Assembly: GCA_033961575.1 (NCBI GenBank)
Contig: CM066737.1
Coordinates: forward strand, 86,610,271-86,674,270
Length of the DNA stretch: 64,000 nt
Origin: Aselliscus stoliczkanus
Lineage: Eukaryota; Chordata; Mammalia; Chiroptera; Hipposideridae
Direction: 5' to 3'
Shown here: positions 23,720 through 36,007 of the stretch, piece after piece
How positions within the stretch are numbered: position 1 is the stretch's first letter
Layout of the letters: each line of letters starts with the position of its first letter
The notes under the pieces: model-generated
The model's input: the letters and a program-made list of their open reading frames with translations, nothing else
What the model was told of the DNA's origin: nothing
Databases searched by the model: none
Translations under genes and position numbers: made by a program

Positions 23720-24420
23720 AGCTAATCCACAGGGGTAGACACTTCCTCCCCCCTTCTAAATTCTTCTAGCTGGTCTAATAATCAAATCAACAGAGACAGA
23801 TTAACAGGAGAAAAATGTCCAAAGTTTATGATATAAAAGTACATTTGGGAGTTCATAGGAATGTGACCCAAAGGGGCATTGGGCAGTTGAGGCTTATATG
23901 CCATTTTGTTTGTTTGTATTTTTTGAGAGCAGTGTCACTGGCCCTCGTATGTGGGACTGAACGGGGCCACTGGCTTCCCAAGCCAGCGCTTAACCACCGG
24001 CCCCTTATATGCCATTTTGGACAAAGTAGGGAGGTGGGCAAGGGTCTGGGATTTCAAAGAGGAAGTAGGCAATTCACAGGTAGATGAAAAAGAGTGGAAC
24101 ACTTGACAAATTCCTGCCAGGCGATCCAGAAACAATGGGACAGGGGGCTTAGGGGGCTTATCAAGCAGAGCACATTTTTCACAAGGGTCTTTCCTTTCTA
24201 TCATACTTAGGTATACAAAGTGCTAAGGTATTTCCCTTCCTGAAGTAGGCCTTTGCTTCGGATTCCCTTAGGTAGGAAAGGGGGAAGGCAAAGGTTCTTT
24301 CTGAGTCTTTTGTTTCTTAAAATTGAGCTTAAAATCAATATCACAAAAGGCACATTTTGGAATGGCAAAAGTTTTCTTCCCTTCAATTTTAATATATATA
24401 TTTTTTTTCCCATATGAAAA
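23720..24420 (-). mobile_element. Endogenous retroviral LTR (antisense), same family as 19020-19540
   Basis: 'ctggtctaataatcaaatca' then 'acagattaacaggagaaaaa' is the reverse complement of the 3' part of the LTR at 19020-19540. Further matches to the family are the 'aggaagtaggcaattcacag' block (compare 'ctgtgaattgccctcctcac' at 19305). A type A SINE (23909-24003) is inserted. Ends not fixed. Confidence 0.6.
23909..24003 (-). mobile_element. tRNA-derived SINE, type A, 16-bp target duplication
   Basis: 'gagagcagtgtcactggccc' then 'tcgtatgtgggactgaac' and the head complement 'gcttaaccaccggccc'. The head is about 15 bases shorter than usual. A perfect 16-bp target duplication CTTATATGCCATTTTG is at 23893-23908 and 24004-24019. 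It inserted into the LTR. Confidence 0.97.
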
Positions 24421-24499
24421 ACAATTTCAATGCTATTTCTTTCATGCTATTCTAAAAAGGTATAGCTCACTCAAGAATATTTAAGTGTTGAAGGAGGGT

Positions 24500-24850
24500 C
24501 CATTCTTCCAGTATTATAGAAAAAGTGCAGACACTTTTGTTTTTTTGTTTTTTTTGAGGGCAATGTCACTGGCCCTCGTATGTCGGACCCGAACTGGGGC
24601 CGCTGGCATCTCAAGCTAGCACTTAACCACCGCACCACTTGGCTGGCCCATGCAGACACATTTGAATCAGACAATCCTAGGCTTAAATCCTGCTATTTAC
24701 TGCTCATATGACTTTAGTTTCTATGAATCTTGGTATTTTTTTTTCAATAAGAGATATTATTTCTTAGTCTGCTGTTAGAATTTAAAGGCATAACATACAT
24801 AAATATCGTAATACCTGGTTTATAGTAACTTCTGAATCAATGTTAGATTT
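24500..24850 (+). mobile_element. MIR SINE (sense), split by a SINE
   Basis: 'aatcagacaatcctaggctt', 'aaatcctgctatttactgct', 'catatgactttagtttctat', later 'ttagaatttaaaggcataac' and 'atacctggtttatagtaact' follow the MIR consensus in order. A type A SINE at 24538-24650 lies near its 5' side. Confidence 0.75.
24538..24650 (-). mobile_element. tRNA-derived SINE, type A
   Basis: 'gagggcaatgtcactggccc', 'tcgtatgtcggacccgaact', head ending GGCTGGCCC. Target duplication tgcagacac at 24526-24534 and 24651-24659. Confidence 0.94.
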
Positions 24851-25089
24851 GTTTTCTACCACACTTCTGTTCAGAAACACCAGTTTTGTGAACAGTTTAG
24901 TATTCTAAGATTTTCTATCTTGTTGCCCTCCAAACGTATGCAATTGTACTCTCTGAACAGTCCTAAACAAAAGACTGGGTTATCTCCTGGATCTCCCTAC
25001 AAAGCCTCTTACCTTTTTTTTTCTTTTTCTTATTTTTCATCCTTAAAGTGATGACCTATTGATCTGGATTTCTCAAAAACCCCTCTTTA

Positions 25090-25259
25090 GCCGGCCGAGT
25101 GGCTCAGTTGTTTAAGAGCTCGCTCAAGAGTGCGAGCTGAGCTCTGAGCAACAGCTGTTCGAGGCCAGCCCGAGCTGAGTTGCCGTTGAGCTGCCAACAG
25201 GTGGCAGGATGGCTCAGCTAAAAAAAAAAAAAAAAGAAAAAAGAAAGAAAGTTGCCGTA
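25090..25259 (+). mobile_element. tRNA-derived SINE, type B, 17-bp target duplication
   Basis: GCCGGCCGAGTGGCTCAG head through 'aggtggcaggatggctcagc' and a long A-rich tail with G interruptions. A perfect 17-bp target duplication (tcaaaaacccctcttta) is at 25073-25089 and 25260-25276. Confidence 0.97.
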
Positions 25260-25369
25260 TCAAAAACCCCTCTTTAATTACCTGTACTCTGGATTAATAG
25301 GATCTGTATTTTAAGTTTGTTCAATACCTGTCTCTGGTGATATTTTTTTAGTATATAAAAGATTGTTTT

Positions 25370-28300
25370 TATTTACTTTTTAAAATAATCTTATTAAAAT
25401 ATAGCCAACATACAACATTATATTACTTTTTTCACACTTCATTTATTTTGACATTCAATATTACATTAATTTCAGCTATACAGCATAGTGGTTAGACATT
25501 TATATAATTTAAGAAGTGATCCGCCTGACTAGCCTGGTACCCACCTGGCACTATACATAGTTATTGCCATATTATTGACTATGTTCTCTATGCTTTACTT
25601 TACATCCCCATGACTATTTTGTAGCTAACAATTTGTACTTCTTAATCCCTTCACCTTTTTCACTCTACCCCACACTCCCTCCTATCTATCACCCCAATAA
25701 AGCAAGTACCCAATTGACACCATACATAGTTATTAAAATATTACTGACTATATCGTCATGACTACTGTGTAACAACAAATTTAGACTTCTTAACCCTGCC
25801 ACCTTTTTCACTCACCCCCAACCCTCATCCCATCTGGTGGCCATCAAAATGTTCTCTGTACCTATGAGTTTGTATCTGTTTTGTTTGTTAATTTTGTTCT
25901 TTAGATTCCATATATAAGCAAAATCATATTACATCTGTCTTTCTCTGTCTGACATGTTCCACTCAATACAGTACACTCCAGGTCCATCCATGTTGCCACA
26001 GATGGCAAGAATCCATTCCCATCCGTGGCCAAGTAATATTGCATTGTATCTATGTATCACATCCTTTTTATCCATTCATCCATCGAAACACAACCAGACT
26101 GCCTCCACATCTTGACTATTGTAAATAACGCTGCAATGAACATATAGATGCATTCGTCCCCTCAAAGTAGTGTTTGGGGTTACTTTGGATAAATACCCAG
26201 AAGTGGGATTATTGGGTCCTTCTTTGTCTCTTGTTATAAGCCTTTGTTTTAAAGTCTATTTTGTCTGGTATATGTATTGCTATGTTAGCTTTTTTTGTTT
26301 TTGTTTCTATTTTCATGAAATATCTTTTTCCCATCCCTTTACTTTCAGTCTGTGTGTGCATTTGATTTGAAGTGAGTCTCTCGTAGGCAGCATATGTAAG
26401 GATCTTGTTTTCTTATCCATTCACCTGCAATGTCTTGTAACATTGGTTTGGTGATAATGAACTCCTTTAGCTTTTCCTTATCAGGGAAGTCATTTTTCTG
26501 TCATTAGCTTTGCACGGTAAAGTAATCTTGGTTGTAGGTCTTTGCTTTTCATCACTTTGAATATTTTGTGCCAATCCTTTCTGGCCTCCAAGTTTCTGTT
26601 GAGAAATCCGCTGACAGGTTTTATTTTTTAAGTTTTTATTGGGGAATTGGGGAAGAGGAACAGTGTTGGGGAATTGAAAAAGGGGAACAGCCAAGTTGTT
26701 GTCCTTCATCCTTAGTTGTGGAGGGCGCAGCTAGGTCAACTTCAAGTCCAATCACCATTCGGCAGCCAATTGGCAGCTCGCAGCTGCTCAGCTCAAGGTG
26801 CTGTGTTCAATATAAGTTGCAGGTGGGCATAGCCCACCATTCCATGTGGGAGTTGAACCAGCAACCCTGTTGTTAGGAGTATGCGCTCTCACCAGCTGAG
26901 CCATCCTGCCACCTGTTGGCAGCTCAGCAGCACCTCAGCTCGGACACAGCTCACTGAACCATGTGGGAATCAAACCAGTGACCTTGCTGCTCAGAGCTTG
27001 TGCTCTTAACCAACTCATCCACTCAGCCTGTCCCTCAGCTGACAGTTTTATGGGAGCTCCCATGTAAGTAACTAACTGCTTTTCTTTTGCTGCTTTTAAG
27101 ATACTCTCTTTGTCTTTAACATTTGAATTTTATTGTGATGTGTCTAGGTGTGGGCCTCTTTGGGCCTCCCTGTGTTTCTTTCTATGTATTAGGTAGGGCT
27201 CCTATGCTTCCTATTCTTAGTAGTGTGGCCTTATGTAGAAGGTGTCCTGTGGGACCAAGTCATGGAGTCTCCATGGTCACCAGAGCTGGGTACTCCAGGT
27301 GTGCCCCCATGTGGGATGTGTACACCCTCCTGTTGTAGTTGAGCCTTGGTTGCTATTTGCACATCAATAGGAGGGATTGACTCTCAGGCTGATTGGTTGT
27401 GAGGACTGGCCATTGACTGCAGTGGAGGAGCTTTGCTGTAGGGATGACCCTAAACAGCAGGGTTCACTTTAGTGGGGCTCTGATTCCTGCCCAGTCTGCC
27501 CTTTGGGTGTGTCATCCTTGGAGGTGGCTGGGTGATGCTCTGGCTTGGTCTGAAGCTGACCATCAGGTATACCAGTTCTGGGCCTCCTGGGAAGGGACCT
27601 GTTGCAGGCCAAGTTCAGCAATAGCCTGTGTCCTGCCCAGGGCCACCTGGTATGGACCACAAAACAAACTATGGATATCTATAACCTGCACTGGGCTTGA
27701 AATTGCTTTGAGAGGCCAATCTCTGAAATGAGGCTGACTGTGTCTAGTGCCAGGCTTAGGGCTGCTCAGCCAGGGTACAAGACATGATGAAGCCAGATGC
27801 TGCTTTTTTGGGTTTTGTGACCCTTTGAGAGATTTTACGAATGTCTGCAGCATGAGACAAGGACAGGTTGTTTGTAGGGAAAAGCCACTTAAAGCCACTT
27901 GGGTGTGCCCAAAAGTTGGGTGGGGTTGGGTTTCAGTGAATCACTAGGACAGAGCAGATGAAAGGTGATAACCAGTTTGATGGAGACGCAGAAATTGCTT
28001 CTGCCTATGTCTGCTCATAGGGAAGGGAAGGGTTTGTTAAAGAAAGCATTGCTTCTGCCAGCTCTTCCCCCTGGGAGAAAGCTGCCCCTCTAGTCTTCTT
28101 CGTGCAGCCAGACAATTCAGCTCCTCCCCATATGTCCCTGGTGCCTTTTGAACTGCTTCCCCAAATGCTGGAGCTCAGAGCGAGTGAGTCTATCAGTGAG
28201 TAGATCCATGTGCTGGCTCTTTAATAGGAGGACCTAGGATTATAGCTGCCTTTCATCTCACTCAGCCACAATCTCCACTGGTTTACACAACCAGAAGTTA

Positions 28301-28646
28301 TGAGGACTTCCCTCCCTGGCACTGGAATCCTGGGTTGAGAAGCCTAGTATTAAGCTTGGTCCATTGTGGGGTGGATCCAGTGGGGGGTGAGAATCTCCAC
28401 AGCCAGCATACCCCTCCCAATTTTTTTGTGGTCACACGGCAGTGTGGGACCAGCTTATTCAGTGTCTCTGCCCCTCTTAGCAGTCTCGAGTTGGCTTCTT
28501 TTGTATGTCTGTAGTTGTAGGGCTTCTGTTCAGCTAGACTTCAAGTGATTCTCAATGAGAGTTGTTCTGTAGTTTAGTTGTAATTCATGTCCTGAGAGCA
28601 GGTGAGCACAGCATTTATGTACTCTACCATCTTGACCGGAAATCTC
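25370..28646 (-). mobile_element. L1 with 5' end but most of ORF2 deleted (antisense)
   Basis: Antisense L1 parts in order: 3' UTR (25370-26060), ORF2 C-terminus (to 26216, minus-strand 'IIPLLGIYP' near the junction), then directly ORF2 endonuclease-domain sequence ('ITRDKEG', through about 26440). Next come ORF1 C-terminal remnants (26440-27140, split by a dimeric SINE) and a long 5' UTR ending at 'ccatcttgaccggaaatctc' (28625-28646). On the minus strand this is the L1 5' start GGAGATTTCCGGTCAAGATG. The join at about 26216 is out of frame and removes the whole reverse transcriptase. ORF1 is heavily decayed. It cannot encode its own mobility. Confidence 0.85.
26624..27037 (-). mobile_element. 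Dimeric tRNA-derived SINE with AATAAA tail (type C)
   Basis: Minus-strand order: tRNA-like head ('gggacaggctgagtggatga', 'ggttaagagcacaagctctg', B-box-like 'ggtttgattcccacatgg'), a linker ending 'caggtggcaggatggctcag', a second tRNA-like unit ('ggtgagagcgcatactccta', 'ggttcaactcccacatgg'), a middle body, then 'gccctccacaactaaggatg' and the tail 'ttccccaataaaaact'. Target duplication gctgacag(g)tttta at 26610-26623 and 27038-27050. Inserted into L1 ORF1. Confidence 0.93.
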
Positions 28647-28649
28647 TAT

Positions 28650-29740
28650 GGCTTTTATCATCACAAAATGCTGTCTTTTAATACCAGGACGTAATTCCTT
28701 GGATTATAACTCTTTGAGGGAAAGGATTCAAGTTAATAAACATTTCTGTTGAGGTCATTTAATTGTCATTTAATAAGCTCAGTGCTTTAGGAGACAGAAA
28801 AGCAAATTATTTCAAATAGTAGCAAAATTTAAGGTTAGATAACCAAAAGTTTATAATTTAAAATATTAATATAAATGGCATAGTGAATTCAGAAGTAATA
28901 TGAAAAGTCAAAAAGAGAACAATTATATTCATTCTTCCTGTTTTCGCTTGGAATAAGTGAAAACTGTAAAAGGCCCACTCCTATTTGGAACAGTTCTCAA
29001 TCAAGGGTAAAACATAAAACATCTAACTGAAATACTTTTACTTCTTTTTAAAAGATTTTTATCAACTGTGATTGCTTTTTATATTTTTTTCCAAAAAGAA
29101 AGTGATTGTTTAGACTGATTTTAAATCATTTTGCTTTGTACCCTGAGTCATCATTGCAGAAACAGACAAGGAAATAGTAGTTGGTGATTTTTTAAGGGGA
29201 AAAAGTAGATCCTTCCATTGATTATAAATGGATATTGTAGTTAGTTTATGACACTCACAGTCTTGTGATCACAACGTGTGAGCAGTGGGAATTTCAGACC
29301 CACTTTATAATCAATGTTGCAGACACCCTGTGGCTTATGAAAAAATAACTGCCATTGCCACTGTAATCTGGCAAAGACTGTGAAGGGAAAGTCTGTGTAT
29401 AAAAATGAATATGAAGGATTACTGTTTATCTTGCACATAGAGCAGCTGGTTAAAATGGCATGGAAACAAGAACAGTTCATTTTCTATAGTTTTTGGAATT
29501 GCAGGGTAGCCCAATAAATAAAGCTGAGACATGAAACCATGTTTCAAATCTAGAATGACTACAAGATAAAATAAATATCACTTTTTAAACAAGAAAGAAA
29601 TCATTTTCTAAAAAGAAATATCATTCCAGAATGTTCTAAAATCATACCACTTGTTTAAGAGTCTTTAGTAGAAACTCACAAGTCTTTTCTTGTTTTACAA
29701 TAAAATCATTCCAGAGTCTTTTACAGAAATTATTTGTAAG
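28650..29740. other. No feature recognised
   Basis: AT-rich sequence following the L1 5' end. No repeat or exon supported. An L1 target duplication was looked for here and not found. Confidence 0.45.
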
Positions 29741-29746
29741 AAGAAT

Positions 29747-30320
29747 ATATTAGTTTTCTATTGCTGACATGAATTTAGAGCCTTAAAGCAACACAATTTA
29801 TTATCTTACAGTTCTGTATCTGGGAATCCTGACACAGGTCTCAGCAGGCTGAAATCTGAAATCTGAGTCCAAACAGGGCTGCACTCTTTCATGGTGGCTG
29901 TAAAGGAAAAATCAATTTCCTTGTTCTTTCAGATTGTTGGCAGAATTCAGTGCCATGTGATTATAGGACTGAAGTACTTTTTTCCTTGTTGGGTGTCAGA
30001 TGAAGGTCATTCCCAACATCTAGAGGTTGCTAGTATTCCTTGACTCATGGCCCCCTCTCTTCATCTGCAAGATAATAATAGTGGGTGAAGTCTCTCACAT
30101 TTCAAATCTCTCTTGCCCCTGCTTCGATTGTCCCATCTCTTTGATTCATTCTTCTGACTTTCTCTTCTACTTTTAAGGACTGGTGTGATTACATTGGCCC
30201 AGTGGAGTAATCCATGATCTCCCTATCCCAAGGTCCTCAAAGTCTTTAAAATCTCTTTTGCAAAATAAACTAATATGTTTACAGCTTCTGGGGATTAGAG
30301 CATGGGCATTTTTTTTTTTT
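29747..30320 (-). mobile_element. MLT1-like LTR, nearly whole (antisense)
   Basis: 'tattagttttctattgctga', 'agccttaaagcaacacaatt', 'tattatcttacagttctgta', 'aggtctcagcaggctgaaat', 'tccttgactcatggccccct', 'ggactggtgtgattacattg' and 'acagcttctggggattagag' give the full antisense order of an old MLT1-class LTR. Divergence is moderate. No internal sequence or second LTR is seen. Confidence 0.75.
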
Positions 30321-30329
30321 TTTTGGTGC

Positions 30330-32485
30330 GGGTGGAGAGTTATTCTGTCTTCCTATCATAGGGAGTTAAAAAGATGCTTGGTTGTTCTCCCCCCTGTTTT
30401 TCCTAAATTGCTAAGTGGGCATTTAAGAAGCTTTATTGCTCACATGATTTGAGGAGGTAAGTAAATGTTTAGAAATTATTTACTTGAGTTGTTCAGGGTG
30501 GTTGATATGTTATTGGCTTTTGAGATGAAATCAGTTTCATCTTGTGTTTACATTCTCAAAGCTATAGTTAGGCTAATGTGGATGGGAGGAGGAGGTAGAT
30601 GGCATGGCTATTCTTTAAACTACCAGTATGAGATTTTATTTTCCTTTCTGAAAAATTCTCTATCTATAACAAATTAGAAAAAAATGCTTAGGATACAAAT
30701 AACTAGTTTGTGAGTATGTTTGTTTATGTGAGTACACAGAGTGGGAATGGAGACCAATAGAATTTGACAATTTAGATTCAGATCTAATATTATTTGGCTT
30801 AAGAAACTAGTTTTGTTTTTAAAAATTAAAAATAACTCCATTTTTGAACATACAGCACTGGTTAAGAAGCAAATTGCATATTTGACTATATTTATCTCTA
30901 AGATACAGCTTGATTTGTACTGTGGATTGAACAACACTCTATCCATATTTAAATTAGAAATGAATATTTATATTGATGTAGAACAAGACAAGGGCTTGTT
31001 TGTTTTCCTAATTTGTCTACTGAAATTCGATACTAAATAGTAATACATTATGAGTTGTTAAGTCTGTCAAGGAAAGTAATTTTTATATGTGTATGTTAGT
31101 AGGCATTCACGTGAGGAATTTTATGTTTCCTCTATAACAAAAATAATTTTATCTTATTTATACAGTGATTATTAAGGAGTAAAAATCTTTAGAAGGTCAT
31201 GCCTCGTCATGTCAAGAAAAACTGTATTTGTAAAATAGTTATAGTAAGGAATTATACGAGTCTTAGAAAAAAAATCAATACTTAAACTTGAGCAGGTATT
31301 TTGCAAAATGACATTGGAAATGAATCTTAGTCAATATATAATAGTTTCACTAAAAATGAGTGTTGCTGTTCAAGTACTGATGAGTAAAAGAAGGTTGTAA
31401 TGCACGTACGAGTGCACCCTAAAATGTAAATTTCATAGATGCTTTTCTATGAATCATCTAACCAAAAAGAAAAAAAAAAAAGATAAATAGTCACAGGAGC
31501 CCTCCAAATGCAATTTTTTCCATAGAATCTGAACAATGTTCCCATTAGGCTTCTAGAATCATTACGTTAATGCTAGTTAGTCCAATGGCTCATTTTGGAT
31601 TGTTCTCTTAGTGATAGAAATAATTAATCTGGTTAAATAATTAAACTGCAAAGACAGTTGATCCACAGAATGATAATCTGACTTTAGCATCTTTAGTACT
31701 GAACAAAAAAGAGAACAGAAAATCTCAAAAACTATGGATCATTTATTTTCTCTTTGTCAAAGAAAGGAAAAATGGAAGAAAAGAAGCCACATCTAATGTG
31801 CAATGCGTATTAGAAATTACAATACGAAGAATTTCTTCAGAATAATTCCCTTCTATAGCTTCTCTGAGACAGTATATTTGCATAGTTTCTCTGAAAATTC
31901 CAGTTCAAGAAGTTCCTTGTAGTTGTGATACAAATAGAAAGGCTATTGCTAGCTGATGCTTAGAAACATATTATCTGAGGAAACATTCTGTACTCTTCAG
32001 CTGAGTCTGCACCACCAGTTTGAAATCTTTGAGTTTTTCCACTTTTTAAAATAACTGAATCAAAAGACATTTAAACTTAGAACAAGCCACAGTATAGACA
32101 CGAAAATATTAGGTTAATGTACTTATCGTAGTACACTTATCGTAGAACGCTTATAGCCTAGTTTTAGTTTGATTTGACAAAACATAAATGAGTTTGATGT
32201 TCTTTTTTTTTTTAGACAGAAATACTTCTTTAGCTTAATTTTCCATTGATATTTAATGTTGGTATATGTTGAAGTCATTATAATTAGAGGTGGTTGATAT
32301 TTAAATGGATATTACATGTTAATGTAGTGTACAATGTTGTTATTGTCGAGGAACAGGAAGATTCAAAATAAGACTCTATGTACCTTTCTTAAAATAAACT
32401 TTTATACTTAAACGTCCCCCAGTCTCAACGTAGGTTATAACTAAAAGGATTGCAAAAATATCAACATAAACTTAATCATATATAA
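30330..32485. other. Long AT-rich stretch, nothing recognised
   Basis: Two kilobases of A+T-rich sequence. Frames up to 90 codons (e.g. 30674-30946 minus) are lysine/isoleucine-rich and have no recognisable domain. Confidence 0.45.
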
Positions 32486-32497
32486 AAACACTCTCCA

Positions 32498-32673
32498 GGG
32501 CCCGCCAAGTGGCTCAGTTGGTTAAGAGCTTACTCAAGAGTGTGAGCTGAGCTCTGAGCAATGGCGGTTCGACGCCAGCCTGAGCTGAGTTGCCGTTGAG
32601 CTGCCAACAGGTGGCAGATGGCTCAGCTAAAAAAAAACAAAAAAAAAAAAACGAAAAACAAAAAACAAAAACC
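32498..32673 (+). mobile_element. tRNA-derived SINE, type B
   Basis: GGGCCCGCCAAGTGGCTCAG head through 'aggtggcagatggctcagct' and a long tail of A with C and G interruptions. Target duplication cactctcca at 32489-32497 and 32674-32682. Confidence 0.94.
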
Positions 32674-32689
32674 CACTCTCCACTATCAT

Positions 32690-34470
32690 AATATTTTAAC
32701 CATAAAGAGACTAAAAACAAGGGGAAATTTTCATGTTTCACATGGAAGAAGCTTTGAAGAAGCCACCACTTCAACCTAACAACAATTAAAGCTGAACAGG
32801 CTGAAAAATCAACAACTTTTCTTGGGTCCTTAAGAGAGGGGAGGACGCAGGGCAAATTACTGCCCCAAAGATTGGAGAGACAGACAAGTAATTAAAGGGA
32901 CTCATAGCTTACTGGAAAAGAGACACTCAAGCAGAAACCACCATAGGGTAGGAAAACCTGAACTGTAAATAAATGACAAATTGCTGGCGACTCAGGGTGG
33001 ACAACTCTGAGAGTTAAAAACTGCGGGGAAACCCAGTCATCACAGGGACCCACAATATTGTGAGATTTATCTCCAGGAGCTTGAGCAGGTTCCCATACTA
33101 AATATCACAGAAATATCCCCTTTTGCTTCTGGCTGGGGGAGGGGGAAAGGAACCATTTTGAAATATGTCATAGCACTCTGTTTTTCTTAACAAGGCCTAC
33201 TTCCAAGGGAAACTAGTTAACTGGATCATACCTGCTGTGATATTATCAGAGTCCAACTGACCTGGGGGAAGGGAAACACCCAACTCCAGCCCACTCTACC
33301 CATCTTGCCCCACCAAAGGGTGAAGAAAAAAACTGAGAAACACTTGTGAAGTTCATAGTACAGAGGCATGGGATCGCCAAACAACTGAGAACGAATCATA
33401 GAACTATAGAATGCTTCCAGCCTCCCCCTGTATCTCACCACTAATTTACTAAAGACCCATTCACACCAGTTTCTTTTACCTGGTACATTATGTTTGGCTG
33501 GCAAGAAAAACAAATTACAAAGCATACTAAAAGGCAAAAGATACAATTTGAAGAGAAAGAGCAAGCATCAGAGTCAGACATGGCTGGAATGTCAGAATTA
33601 CCAGACTAGGAATTCAAACCAATTATGATTAATATGCTAATGATTCTAATGGATAAAGTAGAGAGCAAGTAAGAACTAATAGTCAATGTAAGCAGACAAA
33701 TGAAAATCCTAGGAAAGAACCAAAAAGGAATGCTAAAGATTAGAAAAAACTAACAGAAATGAAAAATGCCTTTTACGGGCTTATTAGTAGACTAGAAAAA
33801 AACTGAGAAAAGAATGTCTGAGATTGAGGATATAGTGATAGAAACTTGGAAAACTGAAAAGCAAAGGAACAAAGGCTAAAAATACACAATGGAATATTCA
33901 AAGATTATGAGGCAACTACAAAAGGTAAACTATACACATATGAGAATACCATAAAGAGAGGAAATTGAGAAAGAAACAGAGGAAATATTTGAAATAATAA
34001 TGACTGAGAATTTCCTCAAATTAATGTCAGACACCAAATCAAAGATACAGGTAGCTCAGAGAACACCAAACCAGGTAAATGATCAAACAAACAAACAAAC
34101 AAACAAACAAAAAACTACAGAAAATCAAAGATAAAGAAAACATTCTGAAAGAAGCCAGAAATAACAACACACCTTTCTTACAGAGGAACAAGTATGAATT
34201 ATATCCAAGTTCTCCTCAGAAACCATATAAGCAAGAACAGATTGGAGTACTCTATTTATAGTGTTGAAAGAAAATAAACACCAACCTACAATTCTGTGCC
34301 CTGCAAAATTATCCTCCAATAGTGAAAGAGAAATAGACTTTCTCAGACAATCCAAAGTTGGAGGGTTTTGTTTCCAGTAGACCTGCCTTGCAAGAAATGT
34401 TAAAAGAAGTTCTCTATTATCATTTTAGTTATATCTATGTTTATTTCAAAAAAGCAGATGGATTCAACCT
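32690..34470 (+). mobile_element. L1/HAL1 5' region and ORF1 relic (sense)
   Basis: 32900-33550 resembles an L1/HAL1 5' region ('aaaaactgcggggaaaccca'). 33570-34440 follows ORF1: 'aatttcctcaaattaatgtc', 'agctcagagaacaccaaacc', 'gaaagaagccagaaataaca', 'ttctcctcagaaaccatata', 'ctacaattctgtgccctgca', 'ctgccttgcaagaaatgtta'. The frame is broken by many stops. There is a pure (ACAA)n run at 34084-34111. Sequence stops resembling L1 soon after the ORF1 end, so this is either a half-L1 (HAL1) copy or a truncated L1. Confidence 0.7.
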
Positions 34471-34479
34471 GTTTTTTAT

Positions 34480-35775
34480 AAATTAAAGGGTTATATATTT
34501 TTTTTCTTTAAAGTCCTTTTCAAGAAATCTCCATTTCCACGATTGACCCTTCTGAGAAAGGAATGAGATGTTTCCTGGAGCTGGGTCTGATTCTTTCAGC
34601 TGTACCCAGGAGCATTTAATAGTCACCCACACTGCATGGCAGAAAACAGACATGCTGTTAGACCACACGGATGCCATCAAAGTGCAGCTGGGATGCATAA
34701 CTACCCTTCAGCTCAGGTCTGCACCTTACTCTGTGGAGACATGCTTATGTGGGTAGGTGTGTAGAGTGTGAAGGGGTTGTTTTGAAACCATTACCAACAC
34801 CCTGTCTCTGACATATAATTCATTTCACTGGGGTGACCTTAGAACACATTTGCTCAGGACAAGGGTCTGCCCTGAAAGGGAGCATCTCATCCTTTCTTTA
34901 TCTCGGTCCCTGATCCTCTTTCTGCTTCCTACTCTGAATTATTTTCAGGAAACAAAGGGGCTGTAAACTAGATCACATTAAGACATTAGGGACCACATTA
35001 GCCCTCCCTGATGGAGGCATTTGCATTTTGCAGAGTTGAAGATTTCAGGCCAGGGCTGCAGGAGGTGGATGGTAACCATAAAGCCAAAAAGGCTAAAACC
35101 AGAATGGGGGTCCCGGGGGAGATCTGGACAGGCCTTCTGAGTGCACTTCATATTCTACCAGACTGGCCCTGATCATTCTGCTAGAAGTCAGGGCATTTTT
35201 GGTAAAGATGAACTTTGGAGAGTGAGACGAGTAGAAGTGCAAAGCAAAGATGGTCTTATCAGTACATCCCTGAGTAATCCTGCAGAGAAGAGAGACAACT
35301 ACTGAAGCTGAATGACTTCCATCTTGAATCCTCACTGCTGCTCAGCAAAAGTTGAGGATTGGTCATTGGAAGACCCCTTGATTTATATCAAAAAAGCTAG
35401 AGCCTCCACAATGCCCCTGTAGCAGCTGTGTGACTTTTAAGCCACCTTTCCATCTGTACCCTGAAAAGCTGGGATAATCACAGGAGACTGCTGGAGGAGA
35501 TGAAATAGTCTACTGACTTGAAGGTGACTTCATTTAGAGATGGTCAGAAAATGTTTGCCAAGTGACGTTCTGAAGCAGTGTGACTGGAAGTGTTTTGAAA
35601 GAACTTTTTTAAATAGAAGGAAAATAATACAAGTCAGAAGCTTGGATATACATAATATAAGGAAAAGCATCAAAGAAGGAATAAGTGAAGGTAAAATAAA
35701 AACTTTAGTTTTCTTATTATTAATTGATTTAATAACAGATAATCGTTCAAAATAATAACACTAACAATGTATCCA
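34480..35775. other. Unrecognised, less AT-rich stretch
   Basis: No known repeat matches. Base composition is nearer to equal than the flanks, and short frames (60-80 codons) occur on both strands without known domains. It is one of the few segments that could be unique, non-repeat DNA. Confidence 0.4.
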
Positions 35776-35776
35776 A

Positions 35777-35810
35777 ATATGTATGTATGTGTGTGTACAT
35801 ACATACATAT
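35777..35810. repeat. Perfect 14-bp hairpin in a TATG/CATA repeat
   Basis: ATATGTATGTATGT (35777-35790), a GTGTGT loop, then its exact complement at 35797-35810. It lies about 20 bp from a mariner end. Confidence 0.95.
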
Positions 35811-35829
35811 GCTCATATGTACTTATATA

Positions 35830-36006
35830 TGAGTTCTGACAATTAAGTTCACGAACTCATCCTAGAAACAGTGCTATATACCTCACTGCTGAATATCATT
35901 ATGGTCACCTTCAAAGTACTCCCGTTGGGAAGCTATGCACTGATGCCAGCACCTAGTCCACCCTTCAAAGCAATTTTGGAACTTTTTTCTGAAATGGCCA
36001 TCAGAT
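35830..36006 (-). mobile_element. Mariner 3' end fragment
   Basis: Terminal repeat 'gagttctgacaattaagttc' followed by the C-terminal coding end in antisense ('aatatcattatggtcacctt', 'ttcaaagcaattttggaact'). It breaks off at 36006, within the last ~40 codons of transposase, into L1 sequence. Same family as 4545-5500. Confidence 0.9.
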
Positions 36007-36007
36007 A

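Noticed and set aside
23853..24204. Overlapping frames of 62-90 codons on both strands
   Set aside because: They cover a type A SINE and LTR sequence in both directions; no host-gene signal.
19020..24420. A provirus bounded by the two related LTRs
   Set aside because: The LTRs are in opposite orientation, and no gag, pol or env-like frame lies between them.
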